A DNA stretch of 53,857 bases. Source: CALCNS01 sp964425745. Lineage in GTDB: Bacteria; Bacillota; JAAYKD01. Numbering within the stretch: position 1 is the stretch's first letter; each line of letters opens with the position of its first letter. The notes beneath the pieces were generated by a model. It made no database searches. It saw only the letters and a program-made list of their open reading frames with translations, and was not told where the DNA came from. The stretch spans positions 1-53,857 of the forward strand of contig CAYRNW010000020.1 in assembly GCA_964425745.1 (NCBI GenBank). Reading direction: 5' to 3'. Both the position numbers and the translations under genes were made by a program. Below are positions 44,107 through 52,629 of this stretch, piece after piece.

Positions 44107-46125
44107 ATGATTCGACCTGTATTAGCAAAAGTTCAACATGAATTCTCTGGTCAGCGTTCTTTTCATCATGTTGCTGAAGTCAGCCAACATCATCGAATCC
44201 AATCGAGTCCCGGTTATCGCGAAGCTGCTAAATATTGCTTGAAGATGTTTCAAGAAGCCAATGTCAAAGCAGAGATTCTTTCATATCCCGCCGATCACAA
44301 GACTTCCTATTGGACCAATGCGATGTGGGAGGAATGGTCTTGCAAAGAAGGCACTCTTGACATCCTTACCGATGAACCCGTTCGTCTCTGTGACTTTCAA
44401 GCAGAGAAAATGTCTCTTATCCAGCGTAGTCTTGCAACCCCAAAAGAAGGGATCACAGCACCGATTATTTGGCTGGAACATGGTGACGATGAGGTTCATT
44501 ACCCCGATGTAAATTTTGATGGTGCTTTGGTTTTCTCCGATGGAGACTGGAATAAGGTTCGATCTTGGGCCGTGGAAAAGCGTGGCGCTATTGGAATCAT
44601 CAGTGAACGAATGGTCGAGTTTCCAATTGTTCGTCATCGCTTCGATATTCCTGATGCCATCTTATATACATCATTTTGGTGGACTAACTTTGAAAAACGT
44701 TGCTTTGGCTTTGCTCTTTCACCAAAGCAAGGGGATTGGCTTAAGAAGCTTTGTATCAAGCAGAAGGCACTTCATCAGGCGGATAAAAATCAACCTGCTT
44801 ATCTCTCTGCAAAAGCGTTTGTTGATGCCGAATTATATCCCGGCTCCATTGAGAATGTGAATGCTTTTATTCCAGGCAGCACTCGCGAAGAAGTCGTTGT
44901 TACCGCTCATTTATGCCATCCTCAGGCATCTGCCAACGATAACGCTTCCGGGGTAGGCGTAGCTATTGAAACCGCTCGCACTTTACAAAAACTCATCGAT
45001 GAAGGGAAATTAGCCAAACCTAAACGTGGAATCCGGTTTTTACTTGTTCCTGAAATGACCGGCACTTATGCTTATCTTTCACAAAACGAAGCAAAAATCC
45101 CAAAAATTCTCGCTGGATTAAATTTAGACATGGTGGGAGAAAAGCAAGAATTATGCCAAGGTCCGCTTGTTGTAGAGTATCCTCCTCAAGCAGCAAAATC
45201 ATTTGTTGGTGATCTAATGGCCGGTGTCCTTGAAGCCGTAACCGAAGAAGCAAAAAATCTTGCCGGCAATACCAGTTATGCTTTATTCAAATATGCCATC
45301 AGTCCGTTCTCCGGAGGCAGTGACCATTATATCTTGTCCGATCCAACGGTCGGCATCCCCAGTCCGATGTTGATTCAATGGCCCGATAAATTCTACCACA
45401 CCAGTGCCGACACTCTTGACAAAGTCGATCCCCAAATGCTTTATCGTGTGGGCTGTATGAGTGCTACATATGCCTATTTATTGGCGACGATGGATCTTCA
45501 AGACATTGATTGGCTTCTCCCCTTATCTCGGACCAGTTACATCAATCACATCAATAACTTGTTAAAAATAGATATGGCGAACGCTGTAAAGCAAACAAGC
45601 GAAGAAAAATTAACGACTTATTTGAAAACCAAAGATTTGATTTCCCATTTGCTTTCTTTGAAGGAAGCCGAAATGCTTGACTTAAATCGTTTCATTAGTT
45701 CCGGTAAACTGCAACTCAATGCTGCTGTGAAGCGTCAAGTTAAAATCATGAACGATTACACCCAAGCAATGTTGAAAGAGCAAAAAACCGCACTCAAACT
45801 CGAATTTCCACAAGCAGAAGAATCCAATCATAGTATGCAAAAGACTCAGAAAATTCCCGTACGCCTCTTCAGAGGTCCTTTCAATGCTCGTGGCACCGTT
45901 GAAAAAATGCCAATGGAAGTACAGAAAGCGTATAAATCCTTAGTACTTGAATATCCCTCTTTACGAAGTTGCAGTAATCAGTTATTATATTGGACAGACG
46001 GAGAAAAAACACTACAAGAGGTCATTCGACTGACTCAACTCGAGACCGGAGTAGACTCCAGTATTTTTGCTCCGAAATATTTCCAAGTTCTACATGATAT
46101 GAATCTCATTTCATGGAAAGAATGA
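44107..46125 (+). CDS. M28-type aminopeptidase (DUF4910) with C-terminal winged-helix-like tail
   Basis: A 672-aa cytoplasmic peptidase of the DUF4910 group. A variable N-terminal part (a PA-like segment around residues 120-200) precedes the M28 zinc core: VVTAHLCHPQASANDN (His and Asp ligands near residues 268-278), PEMTGTY (Glu), LNLDMVG (Asp), YHTSADT (His). The last 50 residues (DGEKTLQEVIRLTQLETGV...) look like a winged-helix fold, which is unexpected in a peptidase. The ATG at 44107 has GGAGAGG 8 bases upstream; GTG 44098 is too close to it. It probably removes N-terminal residues from peptides. Confidence 0.82.
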   Translation: MIRPVLAKVQHEFSGQRSFHHVAEVSQHHRIQSSPGYREAAKYCLKMFQEANVKAEILSYPADHKTSYWTNAMWEEWSCKEGTLDILTDEPVRLCDFQAEKMSLIQRSLATPKEGITAPIIWLEHGDDEVHYPDVNFDGALVFSDGDWNKVRSWAVEKRGAIGIISERMVEFPIVRHRFDIPDAILYTSFWWTNFEKRCFGFALSPKQGDWLKKLCIKQKALHQADKNQPAYLSAKAFVDAELYPGSIENVNAFIPGSTREEVVVTAHLCHPQASANDNASGVGVAIETARTLQKLIDEGKLAKPKRGIRFLLVPEMTGTYAYLSQNEAKIPKILAGLNLDMVGEKQELCQGPLVVEYPPQAAKSFVGDLMAGVLEAVTEEAKNLAGNTSYALFKYAISPFSGGSDHYILSDPTVGIPSPMLIQWPDKFYHTSADTLDKVDPQMLYRVGCMSATYAYLLATMDLQDIDWLLPLSRTSYINHINNLLKIDMANAVKQTSEEKLTTYLKTKDLISHLLSLKEAEMLDLNRFISSGKLQLNAAVKRQVKIMNDYTQAMLKEQKTALKLEFPQAEESNHSMQKTQKIPVRLFRGPFNARGTVEKMPMEVQKAYKSLVLEYPSLRSCSNQLLYWTDGEKTLQEVIRLTQLETGVDSSIFAPKYFQVLHDMNLISWKE

Positions 46126-46153
46126 TAGCCTCAAATAGAAAGGACGATTTCCC

Positions 46154-47005
46154 ATGGGTTCCATTATCGACGGAAAAGCCATTGCCGCAAAAATGCGCAA
46201 AGAGTTAACGCACCAAATCTCAGAGCTACTCGCAAAAAACATTACACCAAAATTAGATGTCATTTTGGTAGGCGATGATGAAGCATCTGCATCGTATCTC
46301 CGTTCAAAGAAAAACGCCTGTCAAAAAGCCGGTATTCTCTTCGAAGATCATCTTCTCTCAAAAGAAACCTCCATGTCTGAGCTGAAACAGTTGATTGAGT
46401 CTTTAAATCAAGATGCTGCAGTTCATGGAATCATGTTAGAACTCCCTTTACCCAAAGGCTTAAATGCAAAAGAAGCAGTTACGTGGATCGATCCAGAAAA
46501 GGATGTCGACGGGGTCTCTCCGGTATCCATGGGATACCTTCTCAGCGGACAAGACTGGTTGTTCCCGGCCACTCCCCAATCGGTTTTAGAAATCATTCAC
46601 CAATGTGGTGTTAATTTGACTGCTCCTCACATCGTTATGGTTGGTTATGGTGCTACCGTTGGCAAGCCTTTGGTGCCACTTCTTTTAAGAGAATTGCCAA
46701 CTCTAACAGTATGTCGTTCTAAAACTAAGGACTTGAAGTCCATCACTCTGCAGGCAGACATCTTAATTGCAGCGACGGGTCGCCCCAATTTGATTCGTGG
46801 TGAAATGATCAAACCCGGTGCAGTCGTGGTTGATGCCGGAATCAACGAAGTCGAAGGTCGTCTTGTTGGAGATGTTAACTTTGAAGAAGCCATGGAGGTA
46901 GCCTCTCAGGTGACACCTGTGCCTGGCGGAGTTGGTTCCTTAACGACTGCGATCCTCATGGGGAATGTTTTAAAAGCAATGAAACTGCAGGGGATCATCT
47001 CATAA
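46154..47005 (+). CDS. folD: Divergent FolD: methylene-THF dehydrogenase/methenyl-THF cyclohydrolase
   Basis: FolD-family enzyme of 283 aa. Family features kept are Y48-x3-K52 (YLRSKKNA), the ELPLP loop, KDVDG (116-120), VGKP and TPVPGGVG. However the usual Gln in QLPLP is Glu96, the GRSxxVG dinucleotide loop is GYGATVG (165-170), PCTP is PATP, and cHSxT is CRSKT. The changed loop may alter NADP versus NAD use. It lies 28 bases after the M28 gene on the same strand, apart from fhs and fchA. Confidence 0.85.
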   Translation: MGSIIDGKAIAAKMRKELTHQISELLAKNITPKLDVILVGDDEASASYLRSKKNACQKAGILFEDHLLSKETSMSELKQLIESLNQDAAVHGIMLELPLPKGLNAKEAVTWIDPEKDVDGVSPVSMGYLLSGQDWLFPATPQSVLEIIHQCGVNLTAPHIVMVGYGATVGKPLVPLLLRELPTLTVCRSKTKDLKSITLQADILIAATGRPNLIRGEMIKPGAVVVDAGINEVEGRLVGDVNFEEAMEVASQVTPVPGGVGSLTTAILMGNVLKAMKLQGIIS

Positions 47006-47023
47006 TTCTACCCGTATTTTTGA

Positions 47024-47052
47024 TTGACAAATGTTCGGATTAAAAATATAAT
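47024..47052 (+). promoter_or_regulatory. Consensus SigA promoter of the amino acid decarboxylase gene
   Basis: TTGACA (47024-47029), 17 bases, TATAAT (47047-47052); all 12 bases match the consensus. Confidence 0.92.
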
Positions 47053-47055
47053 GAT

Positions 47056-47092
47056 GGTGCTGTATCCCTTCTGCTGTTGAGGATACAGCACC
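47056..47092 (+). other. Strong 5' leader hairpin of the decarboxylase mRNA
   Basis: A perfect 12-bp stem pairs 47056-47067 with 47081-47092 around a 13-base loop. It begins about 4 bases after the -10 box, so it forms at or near the RNA 5' end. The following TTTCTATATT is a weak U-tract, so it could be a partial terminator (attenuator) or a 5' stabiliser. Confidence 0.75.
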
Positions 47093-47125
47093 TTTCTATA
47101 TTAAACCGAATAGGAGAAATGCGAG

Positions 47126-48580
47126 ATGGAAGAGATCCAACTTCCTTTTCTACAGGCGATTCGCAGACAGCAAAAAACCGGTCGAATCCCCTTGCACATG
47201 CCCGGCCACAAACAAGGTCGTAGCATTATTCCCCCTCTCCAATCCATTCTTGGACCTGCTGCTCTCTATGATTACACAGAACTACCTTTCACCGATGATC
47301 TGTCACAACCGGTTGGTGCTCTCAAAGAAAGTCAAGCCATGTTGGCCCATTTATATGGTGCTGACGCCAGTTTTTATTTAGTGAACGGTACGAGTGGTGG
47401 CATTATGGCAACCATTTTCGCATTGTCTGCTGCAGGAAAAAAAGTACTCCTAATGCGCAATAGCCATCGTTCTGTCAGCCAAGGCCTTATTCTCAGCGGA
47501 GCCACTCCAGTTTACATGGCTACAACTTGGGATAAGTTAACTGGAGTTGCATTACCCCCCACTGTCGATGATATTCGTTCCGCCTTAGAACAGCATTCCG
47601 ACATTGCCTTAGTTATTTTAACTGCACCCAGTTTTCACGGTTTATCCGGACACTTAGAAGAACAAATCAAGCTTGTTCATAGTTTTGATTTACCGGTCAT
47701 GGTAGATGAAGCTCACGGTGTTCACACGCACTTCTCAAATCTTTTACCGAAGGATGCTCTTCAATCCGGAGCAGATGCGGTCATTCAAAGTACCCACAAA
47801 ACTTTGAGCGGATTCACACAATGTTCTTGGATGCACATTCAAGGAACCCGCGTCTCCCCGGCTCGTATTCAAGCAGCTTTACGTATACTGCAAACAACAA
47901 GCCCTTCCTATATTCTGCTACTAAGTTTGGAGGGTGCTATGGCCCAAATGGCGATGGATGGCCCAGAAAAACTGACACGCTCCTTAGAACTGACCGCAAT
48001 TATGAAGGAAAGACTAAACCATGATACTCCATTGAAGTTTTTGGAATTAGATGAATTACCGTTACAACATGTAGCGGGGCAAGATATCGGAAAGCTTTAT
48101 CTTAGAACCGCTCCTTTTGGATTGTCTGGCTTCCAAGCAGCCAATCTCTTGAGACTTCATGGTTTAGAACCTGAATTGGCAGATAGCGGCGGTGTTTTAC
48201 TGATGCTGACTCTAGCAGACGAAGAAGAACACTTCGATGCAATCGAAGCCAGTTTACGTGCTTTCGCGAAAACCCTCGATACCACAGCTGAACCTTTCCC
48301 ACTTCTGACAGAAGCACCTTGGGCAGCTCTGCAACCCAATATTGCTTTAACTCCAAGAGAGGCCTGGTTTGCTGAGAAAGAACTTGTTGATTTCAATCAA
48401 TCGGTTGGACGCATAAGTGGTGAGACGGTTACTGTTTATCCTCCGGGTGTACCTGTTTTGTTACCGGGTGAGATTATCGAAGTGGAAATTCTCGAATACT
48501 TGATGCAAGTCCGAAAGTTTGGCGGTAACATTGTCTGTGACAATCATTCCTTACAGACCCTGACTGTGATCAAGCAATAA
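47126..48580 (+). CDS. Orn/Lys/Arg decarboxylase family protein (YaaO/SpeA-like)
   Basis: PLP-dependent fold-type I decarboxylase of 484 aa, the short form without an N-terminal wing domain, as in B. subtilis YaaO/SpeA. Motifs are HMPGHKQG (24-31), VNGTSGG (86-92), NSHRS, D194-E-A-H-G (pyridine-nitrogen Asp) and the Schiff-base lysine K225 in STHKTLSG. The C-terminal part has YPPGVPVLLPGE. It would make a polyamine such as cadaverine, putrescine or agmatine; the substrate is not settled. It has its own promoter and hairpin leader. Confidence 0.92.
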   Translation: MEEIQLPFLQAIRRQQKTGRIPLHMPGHKQGRSIIPPLQSILGPAALYDYTELPFTDDLSQPVGALKESQAMLAHLYGADASFYLVNGTSGGIMATIFALSAAGKKVLLMRNSHRSVSQGLILSGATPVYMATTWDKLTGVALPPTVDDIRSALEQHSDIALVILTAPSFHGLSGHLEEQIKLVHSFDLPVMVDEAHGVHTHFSNLLPKDALQSGADAVIQSTHKTLSGFTQCSWMHIQGTRVSPARIQAALRILQTTSPSYILLLSLEGAMAQMAMDGPEKLTRSLELTAIMKERLNHDTPLKFLELDELPLQHVAGQDIGKLYLRTAPFGLSGFQAANLLRLHGLEPELADSGGVLLMLTLADEEEHFDAIEASLRAFAKTLDTTAEPFPLLTEAPWAALQPNIALTPREAWFAEKELVDFNQSVGRISGETVTVYPPGVPVLLPGEIIEVEILEYLMQVRKFGGNIVCDNHSLQTLTVIKQ

Positions 48581-48625
48581 AAAAGAGTCGCAGCGGCAAC
48601 CCTTAGGCCACTGCGACTCTTTCAA
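48578..48625. terminator. Bidirectional terminator between the decarboxylase and the YugP-like gene
   Basis: The outer stem pairs 48582-48593 with 48611-48622, with A and T runs at the ends. It overlaps the decarboxylase stop codon. Confidence 0.85.
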
Positions 48626-48635
48626 CACGTTTTTT

Positions 48636-49319
48636 CTATCGGCGGCGATTTCTGCTAAGCAATAGCAAACGAAGTAATTGCATCACTGCCATAAATGCTG
48701 CCGCTACATAGGTCAGAGCGGCCGCGTTTAATACATCTTGAACGCCGGAGAGCTCTTCCTGAGAAACATACCCTCCTTGTGTCAGCATTTTTTTTGCTCT
48801 CGACGAGGCGTTATATTCTACCGGTAAGGTAATGATTTGAAACAAGACCGCAAACGAAAACAATACAATACCAACATTGATCAAAACGTCAAAACTCAAG
48901 ATCAAGCCAGCAATAAATAATGGGAATGCTAACGAAGACCCAAAATTGGCCAAAGGAAATACAGCGGTTCGAAAAGCCAAAAAAGCGTATGCCTCCTTGT
49001 GTTGAATTGCATGACCCGTTTCATGTGCAGCTACACTCAAAGCTGCAATACTCGACCCTTGAAAAATCTCTGGAGATAAACGTACTGTTCTTTTCATGGG
49101 GTCGTAATGATCTCCCATATTTCCACTGGTGATTTCTACAGGGACTTGGGCTAATTGATGCTGGTCTAAGAGCGCTCTCGCAACCTGGGCTCCTGTGATA
49201 CCGGCAGAAGCTCGGATCGTTTTCCAATGGGTTAAAGCAGTGCTCACCTTCGCTTGAGCCCACATAGCAATGATCATAGCAGGAATTAAAAGCAAATATG
49301 TTGAATCATACCAAAACAT
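48636..49319 (-). CDS. YugP-like zinc-dependent membrane metallopeptidase
   Basis: Membrane protein of 227 aa with HETGH zinc motif (HEXXH) in SVAAHETGHAIQHKE near residue 117. Helices lie at residues 5-20, before and after the motif, and near the C-terminus (about 130-170, 200-218). The conserved GDHYDP and YNASSRAKK stretches are family hallmarks. A catalytic Glu (HE) is present. Its substrates are unknown. An extended -10 promoter lies upstream. Confidence 0.9.
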   Translation of the reverse strand: MFWYDSTYLLLIPAMIIAMWAQAKVSTALTHWKTIRASAGITGAQVARALLDQHQLAQVPVEITSGNMGDHYDPMKRTVRLSPEIFQGSSIAALSVAAHETGHAIQHKEAYAFLAFRTAVFPLANFGSSLAFPLFIAGLILSFDVLINVGIVLFSFAVLFQIITLPVEYNASSRAKKMLTQGGYVSQEELSGVQDVLNAAALTYVAAAFMAVMQLLRLLLLSRNRRR

Positions 49320-49347
49320 GTTATCACCTCTATTGATTTGTTGCTTT

Positions 49348-49353
49348 ATTATA
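49348..49353 (-). promoter_or_regulatory. Extended -10 promoter of the YugP-like gene
   Basis: Minus strand TGC-TATAAT, about 30 bases before the ATG. The -35 region is weak. Confidence 0.55.
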
Positions 49354-49432
49354 GCACAATTTTACATCATGTTTGTGACTAACTCACATCAAAATCTTAA
49401 AGATTGATGAATCTTTCGTAAAGGAGCTTATC

Positions 49433-49855
49433 ATGATACCCACTGGCACCATCATTAGAATCGAAGGACCCTATGCATGCGTCCGTTTAGTACGACAATC
49501 TGCTTGTCAAAGTTGTCGAGCTTGCTCTTTGGGGCAAAGCGAGAATAAAGAAATCGAGATTCAGGCAACCAACGAAGCCAATGCACAAATCGGGGACTTG
49601 GTAGAACTGGATTTGAAAGGGGAAACCGGACTTCAAGCAGCACTCGTTACTTACACAGTACCTCTCTTGACTCTATTCTTAGGTTATATCCTCTTAGAAA
49701 GAGCTACTAGCTTCCTCCCTTTTGAAACATCTCAAGCCATAGCTGCAGTCGGTTGTATTGTTTTGGCTTTTCTGACATTTTTGCTTCTTCGCCTACTCGA
49801 GCCAAAATTAAAACGGCAAGGAGCTTTTATTCCTACGATTCGTACCATACTATAA
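49433..49855 (+). CDS. RseC/SoxR-reducing-system-like membrane protein
   Basis: A 140-aa protein of the RseC family. The N-terminal cytosolic part has cysteines in CQSCRAC, followed by two transmembrane helices (about residues 74-90 and 99-120) and a basic tail. In other genomes the family is often linked to the Rnf complex or to SoxR reduction; no such neighbours exist here. AAGGAG precedes ATG 49433. The role is inferred from family only. Confidence 0.8.
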   Translation: MIPTGTIIRIEGPYACVRLVRQSACQSCRACSLGQSENKEIEIQATNEANAQIGDLVELDLKGETGLQAALVTYTVPLLTLFLGYILLERATSFLPFETSQAIAAVGCIVLAFLTFLLLRLLEPKLKRQGAFIPTIRTIL

Positions 49856-49872
49856 CATCCCATAATTTTCCT

Positions 49873-49905
49873 AAAAAGGATTTACCGATGCGGTAAATCC
49901 TTTTT
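49873..49905. terminator. Bidirectional terminator between the RseC-like and DHH genes
   Basis: A long perfect stem (49873-49887 with 49891-49905) and an ATG triloop, ending in T5 on the plus strand and its mirror on the minus strand. Confidence 0.9.
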
Positions 49906-50874
49906 CTATTCCTCAGTTGCAACAATCTTTAAATCTTCAATGAGAGCTTGAGCAATGTCCCAGTTTTCTAACTTACAACCACTTGCTAAACGATGACCTC
50001 CCCCGCCATATTTATGAGCTAGGGTATTTATGGTTGGCTGGGAGGAGCGAAGTTCAACATGAATTTTGTTTTCAACAATATTTTCAATAAACAAAGCCCA
50101 GACTCTAACACCAGAAATTCCCATCATGGAATTAACCTTCCCGCGTACCTCTCCGAAAATCCAACCCTTCTCCTCCAAAAGACTTTGAGTAATTTTTATG
50201 AATGCTAATTGAGGAATCGGTCTTTCGTATTGTAGTTTAATAAAGCCATCGATACGAACTTCACTTTCGGAATAACGGTATACATCATTTGTAATGTCGA
50301 AGGGTGAAAGATCTCCGGGTTCCAACAAAAGTGAAACTCGCTTCATTAATGGAGCTGCCTGATGAGAATGGATAAAATGGAATCGATTTGTATCGGTCAA
50401 AATCCCATAATACAAGTATAAACGGGCTTTTTCATTCAATTGTACGGGCAAAAATTCTTTGGTTACCTCATACATAGCAATTACCATCTCGGACGTTGCC
50501 ACAAAACCGGTATCAACCCAAGACAGATTGCCGAACGGTTGAAAATCCTCGTGATGGTCAATCTTAATCAAATATTCCCCTAAGTGCCAGTACTCCCCAT
50601 CGATTCTGGCTGTATTACTGCAATCGCAAACAATGACCAACGCTCCTTGCCAATAATCAGGAGTAAGCGCTTCGCAAGGAGGTACCAGCGACAATCTCGG
50701 CTCATTCGCTCCGACTACGTGAACTTGCTTCTTGGACCAAACCGATAAAATCAGTTCTTTCAAGCCAAAACTACTGCCCAAAGCATCATAATCTTTCATT
50801 ACATGATGATGAATGATGATTTTTTGGTAACTCTCTATTTTCTTCCAAATATCAATGATTCGTTGTTTATCCAT
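49906..50874 (-). CDS. nrnA: DHH phosphoesterase, NrnA-like (nanoRNase/pAp phosphatase)
   Basis: DHH-DHHA1 protein of 322 aa. The N-terminal motif IIIHHHVMKDYDALGSS holds metal-binding His and Asp residues. VCDCS, the DHH motif in IDHHEDF and SEMV follow, and DHHA1 ends with GGGGHRLASG. In B. subtilis NrnA degrades 2-5-nt RNA and converts pAp to AMP. The pattern (IDHH, WVDTGFVATSEM) matches that family closely. It follows the transporter genes by 25 bases and may be co-transcribed with them. Confidence 0.87.
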   Translation of the reverse strand: MDKQRIIDIWKKIESYQKIIIHHHVMKDYDALGSSFGLKELILSVWSKKQVHVVGANEPRLSLVPPCEALTPDYWQGALVIVCDCSNTARIDGEYWHLGEYLIKIDHHEDFQPFGNLSWVDTGFVATSEMVIAMYEVTKEFLPVQLNEKARLYLYYGILTDTNRFHFIHSHQAAPLMKRVSLLLEPGDLSPFDITNDVYRYSESEVRIDGFIKLQYERPIPQLAFIKITQSLLEEKGWIFGEVRGKVNSMMGISGVRVWALFIENIVENKIHVELRSSQPTINTLAHKYGGGGHRLASGCKLENWDIAQALIEDLKIVATEE

Positions 50875-50899
50875 AATTCTCTCCTACATCATCTGTCTT

Positions 50900-51733
50900 C
50901 TACCCTTTAATACCTCCTCGGGCAATTCCATCAATAATTTTTTTCCGAGCGATTAAGTAAAGAACAACCATCGGGGCAACCGTAAAGATGGATGCTGCCA
51001 TCATCAAAGGGAAATCATTTCCGGCTTCAGATTGAAAAGCAACCAATCCGTACGAAATAACACGCATTCGGTTAGTGTTGGTAACAAGCAGGGGCCACAT
51101 AAAGGAATTCCATGATGCAATCGTTTTCAAAATAGCGATCGTGATCATCATCGGCCTTGCTATGGGAACCAAAATTTTCAAGAAGTACTGGAAATCAGTA
51201 CAGCCGTCAATTTTTGCAGCCAAATATAGCTGTTTGGGAACTGATTCAAATGCTTGTCTTAGCAAATAGATATAAAAAACACTAGCCACATAAGGAAGGA
51301 ATAACACATGATAGGTGTCAAACCAGCCTAATTTTGCAACAGTCCTAAAGTTTGTAATGATGAGCGCTTCGCTGGGGATCATCATCGTTGCCAGAAACAA
51401 CATAAAAATGGTTTCTTTCCCTTTAAATTTGTAATGGGCAAAGCCAAACGCTGCTAAGCTCATTACTACCATACTAACCGACAAATCCATGATGACGACA
51501 ATCACAGAATTCGTAAAATATCTGCCAAAAGGAGCTGCATCCAAAAGTCGAGAAAAATTCTCCCAATGGAGGGACTTAGGCCATAATTGAGGGGGCCAAG
51601 TAATTGCTGCATTCGAATCTTGTAAGGCCGTTATTGTCATCCAATAAAAAGGGAACAACGTTATGACAGCAAAAAAGCCCAAGATCAAATAACTCAAGGT
51701 TTTCCCAATCGCCTTTTTTGGAGTGATATTCAT
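50900..51733 (-). CDS. CUT1 sugar ABC transporter permease (MalG-like)
   Basis: Inner-membrane permease of 277 aa with six predicted helices. The EAA loop, which contacts the ATPase, reads AAKIDGCTDFQYFLKILVPIARPM. The N-terminus is short, and helix 1 (LSYLILGFFAVITLFPFYWM) is typical of MalG. It partners the MalF-like protein encoded 18 bases upstream. The sugar is unknown. Confidence 0.92.
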   Translation of the reverse strand: MNITPKKAIGKTLSYLILGFFAVITLFPFYWMTITALQDSNAAITWPPQLWPKSLHWENFSRLLDAAPFGRYFTNSVIVVIMDLSVSMVVMSLAAFGFAHYKFKGKETIFMLFLATMMIPSEALIITNFRTVAKLGWFDTYHVLFLPYVASVFYIYLLRQAFESVPKQLYLAAKIDGCTDFQYFLKILVPIARPMMITIAILKTIASWNSFMWPLLVTNTNRMRVISYGLVAFQSEAGNDFPLMMAASIFTVAPMVVLYLIARKKIIDGIARGGIKG

Positions 51734-51751
51734 TGTAAGTGTGCCCCCTTT

Positions 51752-52627
51752 CTATGATGCATTGTAGTCAGTTTTTCTGGAAAGCCAGCGTGAAAAGCCA
51801 GTCAATACTAAAATGATCAATAATAAGATTACCGATGCGGCAGAAGCTAATGAGTAATCCTTATACACCCACAACTGGTCAAAAATATAAAAGACCATCG
51901 TATTTGCATTATAAATTCGAGCATAGCTTCCAATGAGAGCGTATACCTCAGTAAACACCCGGAATGCATTGATCAGACCAATGGTAAAGACATAAGATAC
52001 CACCGGAGCTAACAAAGGAAGCGTGATTTTGAAAAATGTTGTGGCATTATTGGCGCCATCGACTCTTGCTGCTTTGTAATATTGCGGGTCAATGGAGAGC
52101 ATTCCGGTTGTCAAAATCAAAACATTAAAGGCAAGAGAGCGCCAAATTCCAAAAATCATGACGGCCGTCATAGCGTATTGCGGATCTTTGATCCATGGAA
52201 TTTTCGCTAAACCAAACAAGTGCCCTAAAATCAGATTGATCAACCCATAATCTGCATTAAATAAATATCCCCAGGTAAAGGCAACTGCCACCGCGGAAGT
52301 AACATAGGGTAAAAAGTAAACCGTCTGAAAAAATACTCGCAGTCGTTGAATCGAAGTCAATAAAGCTGCAATCATCAATGAAATTGCAATTGAAATTGGA
52401 ACCGTAACAAAAGAGTAAACCAAGGTATTCCGAATCGCATTGATGAAGGTTACATCTTTAAGCAACCACTGGTAGGTTTTCAAGGACAGATCATATTTAT
52501 CTGGAGTTGGTAGCCTATTAAAACTTTGAATAAAAGCATTCGCCAACGGATAAAAGGTGAATACAAGCAAAATAATAAACGCGGGAAGTAAATATGGCAG
52601 AGCTTTTCTGATTTCTTGTTGCTTCAT
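51752..52627 (-). CDS. CUT1 sugar ABC transporter permease (MalF/UgpA-like)
   Basis: Second permease of 291 aa with six helices. The EAA motif reads AARVDGANNATTFFKITLPLLAPV. The N-terminal LPYLLPAFIILLVFTFYPL and the central FQTVYFLPYVTSAVAVA are common in this family. It lies between the ATPase gene (2 bases upstream) and the second permease gene. Confidence 0.92.
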   Translation of the reverse strand: MKQQEIRKALPYLLPAFIILLVFTFYPLANAFIQSFNRLPTPDKYDLSLKTYQWLLKDVTFINAIRNTLVYSFVTVPISIAISLMIAALLTSIQRLRVFFQTVYFLPYVTSAVAVAFTWGYLFNADYGLINLILGHLFGLAKIPWIKDPQYAMTAVMIFGIWRSLAFNVLILTTGMLSIDPQYYKAARVDGANNATTFFKITLPLLAPVVSYVFTIGLINAFRVFTEVYALIGSYARIYNANTMVFYIFDQLWVYKDYSLASAASVILLLIILVLTGFSRWLSRKTDYNAS

Positions 52628-52629
52628 TC

